This document shows, piece after piece, positions 16,314 through 25,126 of a DNA stretch of 64,000 nucleotides. The stretch lies in the NCBI GenBank assembly GCA_018401995.1, contig JAGYJR010000003.1:62001-126000 (forward strand), read 5' to 3'. Positions within the stretch are counted from its first letter, which is position 1. The number at the start of each line of letters is the position of its first letter. Position numbers and translations under genes: made by a program. Source of the stretch: Flavobacterium sp. GTDB lineage: Bacteria > Bacteroidota > Bacteroidia > Flavobacteriales > Flavobacteriaceae. The notes under the pieces are model-generated. The model saw nothing but the letters and a program-made list of their open reading frames with translations, was not told the origin of the DNA and made no database searches.

Positions 16314-18851
16314 TTAACTTATGTAATTCCAAATGGTTTTCTTCTTGCTCAATTCAATAAAAGCTTCACGGAGTTTTGCGTGTTCTGCTTTTTCCATCGG
16401 AGCATCGTCTTTTAAAAGTTTGATTGCATGATGACGTGCCAATTGTAAAATATCTTTGTCTTTAACTAAATCCGCAATCTGAAGATTTAGCACACCACTT
16501 TGTTGTTTGCCCATAATATCCCCAGGACCACGTAACTTTAAATCAACTTCTGAAATTTCGAAACCATCATTGGTGCGAACCATCGTCTCCATTCTGATTT
16601 TACTATCGTTGCTAAGTTTATGACTCGTCATTAAAATACAATAACTTTGTTCGGCACCACGACCAACTCTTCCTCTTAATTGGTGTAATTGCGATAATCC
16701 AAAACGTTCAGCACTTTCAATCACCATAACGGAAGCATTAGGAACATTTACACCAACTTCAATCACAGTAGTTGCCACCATAATATTGGTTTTTCCTTCA
16801 GAAAAGCGACGCATTTCTTCGTCTTTGTCGGCGGGTTTCATTTTTCCGTGAACGATGGAAATAGAATATTGTGGTAAAGGAAAATCTCTAGAAATACTTT
16901 CATAACCATCCATCAAATCTTTGTAATCCATTTTCTCCGATTCTTGAATTAATGGATATACAATATACACTTGTCGACCTTTAGCAATTTCATCTTTCAA
17001 GAATTTCCAAACTTTTAATCGGTTTGAATCATATCGATGAACGGTTTGAATCGGTTTTCTACCAGGCGGTAATTCATCAATAACTGAAATATCTAAATCA
17101 CCATACAAACTCATGGCTAAGGTTCGTGGAATTGGAGTAGCGGTCATTACCAAAACATGAGGAGGGATGGTAGCCCCTCCAACCTCCCCAGAAGGGAGGC
17201 TTTCCAAGATTGTGGATATTTTTCCTAGCGTATTTTCTGTATTATTTATTACTTCTTCATTGGTAAAACGAATTACTTTAAAACCAATTTCATTTAATAT
17301 TTGAGTACGAAGTTCATCAGCTTCTTGTTGTTCTGGAGTGTTATGATAACCACCATCAACTTCAATTATCAGATTTTTTTCCAAACAAACAAAGTCAGCA
17401 ATGAAAATATCTATAACATGTTGTCTTCTAAATTTATACTTTAGATTTTTGTTTCTTAAACATTCCCAAAGAACATTTTCTGCATGTGTGCTGTTATTTT
17501 TATTCTCTTTTTTAAGTTCTTTTAAAAGCGCATATGTTGAAGGGCGTGCTGTTTGATATTTTTGTATAACACGTTCCGTTTCCCCTCTTCTGGAGGGGTT
17601 AGGGGAGGCTTTTCCCCACAATTTACTTCTTTGTTCCACACCAAATCGATGTTGCTCATCAATAATTGCTAAACCTAAATTTTGAAATTGTACTTTGTCC
17701 TCTAATAAGGCATGTGTTCCAATTAAAATATCTAAAGTTCCGTTTTCTAATGCTTCATGAATGACTTTTCTTTCTGAAGTTTTAGTTGAACCTGTAAGAA
17801 TTTTTATATTGATGTTCAATTCTTTTGCTAGCTCTGTAATTCCGTTGAAATGTTGGTTTGCAAGAATTTCGGTTGGCGCCATTAAGCAACTTTGAAATCC
17901 GTTATCTTTAGCTAGAAGCATACACATCAAAGCTACAATTGTTTTTCCAGAACCCACATCACCTTGCAGTAAGCGATTCATTTGGGCGTTGCTTCCTAAA
18001 TCGTTACGAATTTCTTTTAAAACGCGTTTTTGTGCATTGGTTAAATCGAAAGGTAAATGATTCTTGTAAAAATTATTGAAGTTTTCGCCTACTTTTTCAA
18101 ATGGCATTCCTTTGATTTTGTGTTTGCGAATGAGGTTTTTCGTAATCAATTGCAACTGAATAAAAAACAATTCTTCAAACTTCAATCGAAATTGCGCTTT
18201 TGCCAACAAATCCTGACTTTTTGGAAAATGAATATTGAATAAAGCCGCATTTTTTGGAACCAACTTCAATTCTTCCAAAAGATAATTGGGTAAATTTTCA
18301 GAAAACAAAGCCTGAGTTTCCAAAAACAATTGTTGCATCATTTTATTAATGACTTTGTTTGAAATTCCTTTGTTAGCCAATTTTTCTGTACTTGGATAAA
18401 CAGGTTGCATCGCCGAACGCAGACTGGCTTTGTGTTCTTCCAATAATTCCATTTCAGGATGCACCATGTTGTATGAAGCACCAAATTGACTTACTTTTCC
18501 AAAAATCACATAAGGAACATTGATTTTTAAACTTTCTCGAATCCATTTTTGCCCCTGAAACCAAACGAGTTCCATTTGACCTGTTTCGTCAATAAAAGTA
18601 GCTACTAATCTCGATTTTCCTTTGCCTTGTTCAACCGTTTTGATATTAATAATTTTCCCAACGATTTGAACTTCAGAATTACTGTTTTGTAGTTCGTTTA
18701 TTTTGTAATAACGCGTTCTATCGATGTAGCGATTGGGAAATAAATTCAGTAAATCTCCATATTTATGAATGCTCAATTCTTTACGCAATAAATCGCCACG
18801 CTGAGGGCCAACGCCTTTGAGATATTCTATGGGAGTTTCGAGGAGATTCAT
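16314..18851 (-). CDS. recG: ATP-dependent DNA helicase RecG carrying an in-frame DUF559 insertion
   Basis: An 845-residue RecG, about 145 residues longer than usual. The wedge/OB domain occupies roughly residues 1-270. Walker A is GDVGSGKT at 297-304, motif II is DEQH at 398-401, and motif III resumes as VMTATPIPRTLAM at about 567-579. The C-terminal helicase domain keeps TTVIEVGVNVPNAS, QLHQLRGRVGRG and LKLRGPGDIMGKQQSG. RecG remodels stalled forks and Holliday junctions. Residues about 415-561 do not belong to RecG: they encode a DUF559 domain flanked by hairpin repeats (see 17173-17609). No stop or frameshift results, so the helicase could still fold if the insert sits on a surface loop. 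Convergent with mazG. Confidence 0.95.
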   Translation of the reverse strand: MNLLETPIEYLKGVGPQRGDLLRKELSIHKYGDLLNLFPNRYIDRTRYYKINELQNSNSEVQIVGKIINIKTVEQGKGKSRLVATFIDETGQMELVWFQGQKWIRESLKINVPYVIFGKVSQFGASYNMVHPEMELLEEHKASLRSAMQPVYPSTEKLANKGISNKVINKMMQQLFLETQALFSENLPNYLLEELKLVPKNAALFNIHFPKSQDLLAKAQFRLKFEELFFIQLQLITKNLIRKHKIKGMPFEKVGENFNNFYKNHLPFDLTNAQKRVLKEIRNDLGSNAQMNRLLQGDVGSGKTIVALMCMLLAKDNGFQSCLMAPTEILANQHFNGITELAKELNINIKILTGSTKTSERKVIHEALENGTLDILIGTHALLEDKVQFQNLGLAIIDEQHRFGVEQRSKLWGKASPNPSRRGETERVIQKYQTARPSTYALLKELKKENKNNSTHAENVLWECLRNKNLKYKFRRQHVIDIFIADFVCLEKNLIIEVDGGYHNTPEQQEADELRTQILNEIGFKVIRFTNEEVINNTENTLGKISTILESLPSGEVGGATIPPHVLVMTATPIPRTLAMSLYGDLDISVIDELPPGRKPIQTVHRYDSNRLKVWKFLKDEIAKGRQVYIVYPLIQESEKMDYKDLMDGYESISRDFPLPQYSISIVHGKMKPADKDEEMRRFSEGKTNIMVATTVIEVGVNVPNASVMVIESAERFGLSQLHQLRGRVGRGAEQSYCILMTSHKLSNDSKIRMETMVRTNDGFEISEVDLKLRGPGDIMGKQQSGVLNLQIADLVKDKDILQLARHHAIKLLKDDAPMEKAEHAKLREAFIELSKKKTIWNYIS
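17173..17200 (+). repeat. REP-like hairpin, left end of the DUF559 element
   Basis: GCCCCTCC-AA, then stem CCTCCC, loop CAGAA, stem GGGAGG, C. The unit is in inverted orientation to the copy at 17582-17609 and has the same loop. Confidence 0.8.
17582..17609 (-). repeat. REP-like hairpin, right end of the DUF559 element
   Basis: On the minus strand GCCTCCCC-TAA, then stem CCCCTC, loop CAGAA, stem GAGGGG. Against the other copy, both arms of the stem changed together (CCTCCC/GGGAGG to CCCCTC/GAGGGG), so pairing is kept. Confidence 0.8.
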
Positions 18852-18856
18852 TTAAA

Positions 18857-18908
18857 GTATTCAGTATTCAGTTTATAGTATTCAGTATTCAGTTTATAGT
18901 ATTCAGTC
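18857..18908. repeat. 21-bp tandem repeat, about 2.5 copies
   Basis: The unit GTATTCAGTATTCAGTTTAT plus A occurs at 18857-18877 and 18878-18898, then a partial copy to 18908. Each unit itself contains GTATTCA twice. It lies directly upstream of the recG start codon in the divergent spacer to the M1 peptidase gene, so copy-number change could affect recG expression. Confidence 0.85.
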
Positions 18909-19020
18909 TAATTTCTAACTTCTTAGTTCTATTCTCTCAATTAGCGAAGATAGTTCATAATTTGTTAATTTTGAAATGTAAGAAAATGAAAATGTTTATA
19001 TTCGTGATTTATTATTTCCT

Positions 19021-21123
19021 ATGAAGCTATTTCGTTTTATCATCGCATTGTTTTTCATTAATTTATCATTTGCCCAACAAACGGATAAAGTAGATTTTAT
19101 CCAATGTGATGCTTTTGTAACTCCCAATTTTTCTGAGAAATCCATTTCTGGAACGATTACTTATGAATTCAAAGTACTAAGAGCAATCGATACCATTAAA
19201 ATTGATGCCAAAAACATGGATTTTTCCAATGTTACTATCAATGGAAAAACAGTGAATTTCAAAAATTCAGGAAAAACTTTAGATTTATTTGAAGGATTTA
19301 AAAAAGGAAAAAATAAATTGATTTTCAATTACGAAGCAAAGCCAAGACAAACCCTATATTTTGTTGGTAATTTCGACTCCGCTCAATCTGACAATTTTCA
19401 AATTTGGACACAAGGTCAAGGAAAATACACCAGTCATTGGTTACCTAGTTTTGATGATGTGAATGAAAAAGTGATTTTTAATTTGAATGTTTCTTTTGAG
19501 CCAAATATATCGGTAATTTCCAATGGTATTCATAAGTCAACGGTAATTTATCCACCGCTTTCATACCCAAATAATATTTGGAATTTTAGAATGCAAAAAC
19601 CAATGTCTTCTTACTTAGTCATGTTAGCCATTGGAAATTTCGAAAAGCAAACTGCAACCACAAAATCAGGAACACCATTAGAATTTTATCTGGACAAAAA
19701 TGATGTTGCAAAATTTGAACCCACGTATCGTTATTCCAAAGAACTATTCGATTATTTGGAGCAAGAAATAGGAGTGAAATATCCTTGGGAAATCTACCGA
19801 CAAGTTCCTGTTCGCGATTTTTTGTATGCTGGAATGGAAAATACAACTTCTACGATTTTTTCGCAAGATTTTGTAGTGGATGAAATTGGATTCAATGATA
19901 GAAATTATGTGAATGTTAACGCTCATGAGTTGGCACATCAATGGTTTGGTGATTTGGTTACTGCTAAAGAAAGCAAACATCATTGGTTACAAGAAGGTTT
20001 TGCTACTTATTATGCATTATTGGCGGAGCAACATTTGTTTGGTGATGATTATTTTTATTATCAATTGTGGGATATGGCCGAACAATTATCCGCTGCTGCT
20101 AAAGAGCAAAAAACACCAATTTTAGATGCCAAAGCGAGTTCGTTGACATTTTATAAAAAAGGCGCTTGGGCTTTGCATGTGTTACGTTCTGAAATTGGCG
20201 CTAAAAAATTCAATATAGCGGTTAAAAATTACCTCAAAAAATATGCTTATAAAAATGTGGATACCGATGATTTTTTGGAAGAAATTAAAAAAGTTAGTGG
20301 TTATGATGTACAAAAATACAAATGCGATTGGTTAGAGAATCCTGATTTTCAAATGGCTTTGGTGCAATCCTATTTTCAAGATAACCGTTTTATTTCGGAA
20401 TTAAAAGAAGTGAAAAGTCGAGCTGGATTTTCGTTTTCTCAGAACAAAGAATTTTTCAAGAAAATCATGCAATCGGAAAGTTATTTTCCAGTAAAACAAG
20501 AGATTTTATACCAATTAGAAACAGTTTCTTGGCAAGAAAAAAAGGAAATTATCCAATTAACCATGCAAACTAACGATTTGAAAGTGCGTCAAACCGTTGC
20601 AGAAACTATTGGTTTGGTTCCCAATGAGTTTGAAACAGCATTCAGTTCGTTATTGGAAGACAAATCCTATGTTACAAGAGAAATTGCCTTGATAAAGTTA
20701 TGGCGAAGTTTTCCAGAAAAACAATTGGAATATATAAAACTATCTGAAAATTGGGAAGGATTAAATCAGAATTTGAAATTGGCACATTTGACTTTGAAAT
20801 TGGCAACTCCAGCAGTTTCTTCGGATGATAAAAAACAAGCCATTGAACAATTAATTCAGTTTACAAAATCGCCAAATGAAGCGCAATTGCGTCAAGAAGC
20901 ATTGGAGATTTTATTAAACTTCAGAATTTATTCAGATGAAGTTTTGATTAGTTTATTAGAAGCTTCTTTGCATCACAAATGGCAATTGGTTTCTTATGCC
21001 AAAACTCAAATTAGAACTTTAATGAAAGATAATTCGATGATAGAAACCTTTTTATTATTAAAGCCCGATTTATCGCCAAAACTTAATGAAAGATTGGAAG
21101 TTTTTTTAACGGAAATTCACTAA
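19021..21123 (+). CDS. M1 family metallopeptidase (aminopeptidase N-like), secreted
   Basis: A 700-residue zinc peptidase. Residues 1-18 (MKLFRFIIALFFINLSFA) form a signal peptide. The exopeptidase motif GMENTTST precedes the zinc site HELAHQ (His302, Glu303, His306) with the third ligand Glu325 in QEGFATYY, and a tyrosine-bearing SLTFYKKGAWALHVLR follows. Residues after about 470 form a helical repeat region. It cleaves N-terminal residues from peptides in the periplasm or at the cell surface. It is 9 bp upstream of the patatin gene and probably co-transcribed with it. A shorter M1 protein occurs at 58176-59804. Confidence 0.93.
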   Translation: MKLFRFIIALFFINLSFAQQTDKVDFIQCDAFVTPNFSEKSISGTITYEFKVLRAIDTIKIDAKNMDFSNVTINGKTVNFKNSGKTLDLFEGFKKGKNKLIFNYEAKPRQTLYFVGNFDSAQSDNFQIWTQGQGKYTSHWLPSFDDVNEKVIFNLNVSFEPNISVISNGIHKSTVIYPPLSYPNNIWNFRMQKPMSSYLVMLAIGNFEKQTATTKSGTPLEFYLDKNDVAKFEPTYRYSKELFDYLEQEIGVKYPWEIYRQVPVRDFLYAGMENTTSTIFSQDFVVDEIGFNDRNYVNVNAHELAHQWFGDLVTAKESKHHWLQEGFATYYALLAEQHLFGDDYFYYQLWDMAEQLSAAAKEQKTPILDAKASSLTFYKKGAWALHVLRSEIGAKKFNIAVKNYLKKYAYKNVDTDDFLEEIKKVSGYDVQKYKCDWLENPDFQMALVQSYFQDNRFISELKEVKSRAGFSFSQNKEFFKKIMQSESYFPVKQEILYQLETVSWQEKKEIIQLTMQTNDLKVRQTVAETIGLVPNEFETAFSSLLEDKSYVTREIALIKLWRSFPEKQLEYIKLSENWEGLNQNLKLAHLTLKLATPAVSSDDKKQAIEQLIQFTKSPNEAQLRQEALEILLNFRIYSDEVLISLLEASLHHKWQLVSYAKTQIRTLMKDNSMIETFLLLKPDLSPKLNERLEVFLTEIH

Positions 21124-21132
21124 CATTGTAGT

Positions 21133-22041
21133 ATGAGAGCACTAATCATTTCTGGTGGAGGAAGTAAAGGCGCATTTGCTGGCGGAGTAGCCCAATACTT
21201 AATTCAAGATTTACAGAAAGAATACGATTTGTATTTAGGAACATCAACTGGAAGTTTGATGGTTTCTCATTTGGCATTGGGAATGGTGGAAAAAATTAAA
21301 GAAGTCTATACTTCAGTAAACCAAAATAGTATTTTTAGTAATTGTCCTTTTACTGTTCGTAAGCGATTTGGAGAAGATACTATTGGAATTAATCATTTCA
21401 ATGTTTTAAAGAATTTTATGAAAGGCTCTAAAACCTTTGGTGAAAGTAAAAATTTACTAAGATTAATTGGTCAAGTTTTTACTGTAGAAGAGTTTGAAAC
21501 CTTAAAAGAAAGTGAAAAAGATATTATTATTACAGTTTCTAATTTGTCTTTAAATACCGTAGAATATAAGTCTATCAAAGAATTTAGTTATGAGGATTTC
21601 TGCGAATGGATTTGGATTTCTTGTAATTACATTCCGTTTATGTCATTGGTTCGAAAAAATGGTTGTGATTATGCGGATGGTGGTTTTGCTGTGATGGTTC
21701 CCATAGAAGAAGCAATCAAAAGAGGCGCTACTCACGTAGATGCCATTGTTTTACATACCGAAACGCCTTTGTTTAATAGAATGCCAGCTAGAAGTCCATT
21801 TAATGCTTTGACGAATTTGTTTTCTTATATGATGGATCGTATTGAATTCCAAAATATAAAAATTGGTAAATATGAAGCTAAAATCAAAGATGCAACGATC
21901 AATTTTTATTACACACCTTCGTTATTGACTACCAATTCGTTAGTTTTTAATAAAGAGGAAATGAAGAAATGGTGGCAAGTGGGTTATGATTATGCTAAAA
22001 CAAAAGAATTAGACCGACAAGAAATTATTGAAGAAGAATAA
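21133..22041 (+). CDS. Patatin-like phospholipase family protein
   Basis: A 302-residue serine acyl hydrolase. LIISGGGSKGAFAGGVAQ is the oxyanion loop, LGTSTGSLM contains the nucleophile (G-x-S-x-G), and CDYADGGFAVMVP carries the catalytic aspartate in DGG. No signal peptide is visible, so a cytosolic or membrane-surface role is likely. The family hydrolyses phospholipids or other lipid esters; the natural substrate is not evident. The gene overlaps no neighbour and is followed by a hairpin shared with the convergent gene. Confidence 0.9.
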   Translation: MRALIISGGGSKGAFAGGVAQYLIQDLQKEYDLYLGTSTGSLMVSHLALGMVEKIKEVYTSVNQNSIFSNCPFTVRKRFGEDTIGINHFNVLKNFMKGSKTFGESKNLLRLIGQVFTVEEFETLKESEKDIIITVSNLSLNTVEYKSIKEFSYEDFCEWIWISCNYIPFMSLVRKNGCDYADGGFAVMVPIEEAIKRGATHVDAIVLHTETPLFNRMPARSPFNALTNLFSYMMDRIEFQNIKIGKYEAKIKDATINFYYTPSLLTTNSLVFNKEEMKKWWQVGYDYAKTKELDRQEIIEEE

Positions 22042-22044
22042 AAA

Positions 22045-22070
22045 AATCCCGAACTTTTACATTCGGGATT
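22045..22070 (-). terminator. Hairpin terminator between convergent genes
   Basis: AATCCCGAA, loop CTTTTACA, TTCGGGATT. The run of A on the left gives a U tract for the leftward transcript of the gene at 22076, so it should terminate mainly that gene. Confidence 0.7.
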
Positions 22071-22075
22071 GATGA

Positions 22076-22600
22076 TTAAAATATTTTTTTCAAATCTTCT
22101 TTCAGATAACTAATTGCAATTGCACAGGCAGAATCGTTTTGGGTTAGTTCAATTAAAATCGCTTCTCTTAATTTTTCAGCTGAAGGAACTTCTTCTTCAA
22201 GAGATTTTTGACGAATCATTTGAATGGTAGTATTTTTTGCTTTTGCCACGACTTCCCAAGTTGCGGATGTAACGTATACTTGTTGCGTTAAATTGTGTTC
22301 AAATTCCGTTTGAATGTTGTGAATTAATAAAGTAGCATAATCGTGTTTATTTGTTGAAATAGGAGCAACACGCATTAAAAGTTGGGGTGGATTAATGCGT
22401 TCTAAAAACAAAACCATTCTTTCATACGCTTGCAAACGAATGGGTAACGCTTGTTTTTGATTTTCTTTTAATAACTCAAAACGTCTGCGGTTTTCTTCAT
22501 TTCTAAAGAACGATTGTAATACCAAAAATGCAACTCCACCTGTAACTATTGCAGGAACAGTATAAGCTGCAATTTCTAATAATTTAGTTTCTAAATTCAT
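22076..22600 (-). CDS. Membrane-anchored protein of the DUF7935 type
   Basis: A 174-residue protein with one N-terminal membrane helix (IAAYTVPAIVTGGVAFLVL) followed by a charged linker NEENRRRFELLKENQKQALP. The cytoplasmic part has conserved LQAYERMVLFLERINP, IQTEFEHNLTQQVYV and AKNTTIQMIRQ blocks. I recognise it as the Bacteroidota-wide family now called DUF7935; its function is unknown. It is transcribed divergently from the UvrD-type helicase gene, with 148 bp between starts. Confidence 0.72.
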   Translation of the reverse strand: MNLETKLLEIAAYTVPAIVTGGVAFLVLQSFFRNEENRRRFELLKENQKQALPIRLQAYERMVLFLERINPPQLLMRVAPISTNKHDYATLLIHNIQTEFEHNLTQQVYVTSATWEVVAKAKNTTIQMIRQKSLEEEVPSAEKLREAILIELTQNDSACAIAISYLKEDLKKIF

Positions 22601-22748
22601 TTTTAAGTCATTTTTAAATCACACGCAAATTAAGAGGAAAAAATACAATTTCCAAAACTATCTTTTTTAATTTTCCTTTTTGATATACTCTTAAAAAAAG
22701 TTGGAGAAACTCATTCCAAAGTGTACTTTTGTAGGGAAGAGAATAATT

Positions 22749-25088
22749 ATGAATTCAGAAATACAAAAATATATTAGTCAGTTAAATGAAGCGCAACAAC
22801 TTCCTGTTTTACAGAAAGATGGACCGATGATTGTAATTGCTGGAGCAGGTTCTGGAAAAACCCGTGTGTTAACTGTTCGTATTGCCAATTTGATGAGTCA
22901 AGGAGTTGATGCATTTAATATTTTGGCCTTAACATTTACCAATAAAGCAGCGCGTGAAATGAAAAAACGTATTGCTGATATTGTAGGTAGTAACGAAGCC
23001 AAAAACCTTTGGATGGGAACTTTTCACTCGGTTTTTGCTAAAATTCTACGAATTGAATCGGAAAAATTGGGTTATCCTTCTAATTTCACCATTTATGATA
23101 CACAAGATTCGGTGCGATTAATTGGTGCAATTATCAAAGAAATGCAATTGGACAAAGATATTTATAAACCCAAACAAATTTTGGGACGCATTTCTTCTTA
23201 CAAAAACTCTTTGATAACCGTAAAAGCCTATTTCAATAATCCCGAATTGCAGGAAGCCGATGCCATGAGCAAAAAACCTCGAATGGGCGAAATATACCAA
23301 CAATACGTAGAACGTTGTTTCAAATCGGGTGCTATGGATTTTGATGATTTATTGTTGAAAACCAATGAATTACTAAATCGTTTTCCTGATGTTTTGGCGA
23401 AATACCAAGACCGTTTTCGTTATATTTTGGTGGATGAGTATCAGGATACCAATCATTCGCAGTATTTAATCGTTCGTGCTTTATCAGACAGATTTCAAAA
23501 TATTTGTGTCGTTGGTGATGATGCGCAAAGTATTTATGCTTTCCGTGGAGCGAACATCAACAACATTCTAAATTTCCAAAAAGACTACGAAAACGTACAA
23601 ATGTATCGTTTGGAACAAAATTATCGTTCTTCAAAAAATATCGTAGAAGCAGCGAATAATGTTATCGACAAGAACAAAACCAAGTTAGATAAAATTGTTT
23701 GGACATCTAACGATGACGGACCAAAAATCAAAGTCCACCGAAGTTTAACTGATAGTGAAGAAGGCCGATTTGTTGCGGCAACCATTTTCGAAGAAAAAAT
23801 GCGCAATCAAATGCATAATGGTGAATTCGCGATTTTATATCGTACCAATGCACAATCGCGAGCTATGGAAGATGCGCTTCGAAAACGTGATATTCCGTAC
23901 CGAATTTATGGTGGTTTATCCTTCTACCAAAGAAAAGAAATCAAAGATGTTTTGTCGTATTTGCGATTGGTAATTAATCCAAAAGACGAAGAAGCTTTGG
24001 TTCGTGTTATCAATTATCCCGCTAGAGGAATTGGTGGAACTACGATCGATAAGTTAACGATTGCCGCTAATCACTACAAGCGTTCCATTTTTGAAGTAAT
24101 GGAGCATATTGACAAGATTGATTTGAAATTAAACTCGGGAACCAAAGCCAAATTGACCGATTTTGTGAACATGATTAAGAGTTTCCAAATCATCAATGAA
24201 AATCAAGATGCTTTTTATTTGACCGAACATATTACCAAAAAAACAGGTTTGGTTCAAGAACTCAAAAAAGACGGAACTCCAGAAGGCATCGCTCGAATTG
24301 AAAATATTGAAGAACTGTTAAACGGTATTAAAGATTTCACCGAAGGGCAAAAAGAAATTGATGGCGCTCGCGGTGCATTGGCAGAATTTTTAGAAGATGT
24401 AGCTCTAGCAACCGATTTAGACAAAGATACTGGCGATGATGATAGAGTAGCGCTGATGACGATTCACTTGGCAAAAGGATTAGAATTTCCGCATGTTTTT
24501 ATTGTGGGATTGGAAGAAGATTTGTTTCCAAGTGCGATGAGTTTAAATACCAGAAGCGAATTGGAAGAAGAACGTCGTTTGTTTTATGTAGCGTTAACTC
24601 GCGCAGAACATCAAGCGTATTTAACGTATGCGCAATCGCGTTACCGTTGGGGTAAATTAGTGGATAGCGAACCTTCTCGATTTATTGAAGAAATTGATGC
24701 CCAATATTTGGAATATTTGAATCCGCAAGACACCGGTTATCGTTACAAACCCTTAATGGATGTGGATGTTTTTGGTGATATTGACAAATCAAAATTACGC
24801 TTAGCCAAACCAAAAACAGGAACGCCGCCAGCTTATTTAACACAAGACCAACCAAGCCCAACTGCCAATATTAGAAGATTAAAACCAATGACAAGCAATG
24901 CTGGAAGCTCGAATGTAATTGATCCAAATTTAGCCGTTGGAAATATCGTAATGCATGAACGCTTCGGAAAAGGACAAATCGTAAACATTGAAGGAATAGG
25001 AGCCGACAAAAAAGCTGAAATCCGATTTGATGTTGGTGGCTTGAAAAAATTATTGTTGCGTTTTGCGAAATTGGAAGTGATTGGGTAG
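22749..25088 (+). CDS. UvrD/PcrA/Rep-type ATP-dependent DNA helicase
   Basis: A 779-residue superfamily 1A helicase. In order: Q-motif region LNEAQQLPVL, Walker A GAGSGKTRVL, motif Ia TFTNKAAREMKKR, motif II ILVDEYQDTNHSQ, motif III VVGDDAQSIYAFRGA, motif IV EQNYRSSKNIVEAAN, motif V MTIHLAKGLEFPHVFIVG and motif VI RRLFYVALTRAEHQAYL. It unwinds DNA 3' to 5' in nucleotide-excision and mismatch repair and at blocked forks. The C-terminal tudor-like segment VMHERFGKGQIVNIEG is also present, as in PcrA. An upstream in-frame ATG at 22701 exists, but the ATG at 22749 fits the conserved N-terminus. Confidence 0.94.
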   Translation: MNSEIQKYISQLNEAQQLPVLQKDGPMIVIAGAGSGKTRVLTVRIANLMSQGVDAFNILALTFTNKAAREMKKRIADIVGSNEAKNLWMGTFHSVFAKILRIESEKLGYPSNFTIYDTQDSVRLIGAIIKEMQLDKDIYKPKQILGRISSYKNSLITVKAYFNNPELQEADAMSKKPRMGEIYQQYVERCFKSGAMDFDDLLLKTNELLNRFPDVLAKYQDRFRYILVDEYQDTNHSQYLIVRALSDRFQNICVVGDDAQSIYAFRGANINNILNFQKDYENVQMYRLEQNYRSSKNIVEAANNVIDKNKTKLDKIVWTSNDDGPKIKVHRSLTDSEEGRFVAATIFEEKMRNQMHNGEFAILYRTNAQSRAMEDALRKRDIPYRIYGGLSFYQRKEIKDVLSYLRLVINPKDEEALVRVINYPARGIGGTTIDKLTIAANHYKRSIFEVMEHIDKIDLKLNSGTKAKLTDFVNMIKSFQIINENQDAFYLTEHITKKTGLVQELKKDGTPEGIARIENIEELLNGIKDFTEGQKEIDGARGALAEFLEDVALATDLDKDTGDDDRVALMTIHLAKGLEFPHVFIVGLEEDLFPSAMSLNTRSELEEERRLFYVALTRAEHQAYLTYAQSRYRWGKLVDSEPSRFIEEIDAQYLEYLNPQDTGYRYKPLMDVDVFGDIDKSKLRLAKPKTGTPPAYLTQDQPSPTANIRRLKPMTSNAGSSNVIDPNLAVGNIVMHERFGKGQIVNIEGIGADKKAEIRFDVGGLKKLLLRFAKLEVIG

Positions 25089-25126
25089 AACAAGAAACAA
25101 TTAACAACAAACTATAAACAAAAATC

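Larger units (their letters stand above)
17173..17609 (-). mobile_element. Putative REP-flanked DUF559 element inserted in recG
   Basis: A 437-bp unit with inverted GC-rich hairpins at both ends and a DUF559 coding region read in the recG frame. The encoded part starts YQTARPSTYALLKELKKEN (recG residues 432-450), continues STHAENVLWECLRN and KFRRQHVIDIFIADF (with Asp486), then LIIEVDGGYHNTPEQQE (Glu497, Asp499, His503) and ends GFKVIRFTNEEV. This is the full length of free-standing DUF559 proteins, which share the Vsr/restriction-endonuclease-like fold. The hairpins are translated as ASPNPSRRGE and SLPSGEVGGA. The flanking RecG residues (LWGK and IPPHVLVMTATP) look native. Mobility is inferred from the repeat boundaries and the interrupted host gene. 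Confidence 0.75.

Noticed and set aside
17173..17609. Intein in RecG
   Set aside because: No N-terminal Cys/Ser splice block and no C-terminal His-Asn; the insert is a DUF559 domain, not a HINT domain.
18857..18908. 21-bp repeats as a CRISPR or iteron origin
   Set aside because: Only about 2.5 contiguous copies, no spacers, no replication gene nearby, and a low-complexity unit.
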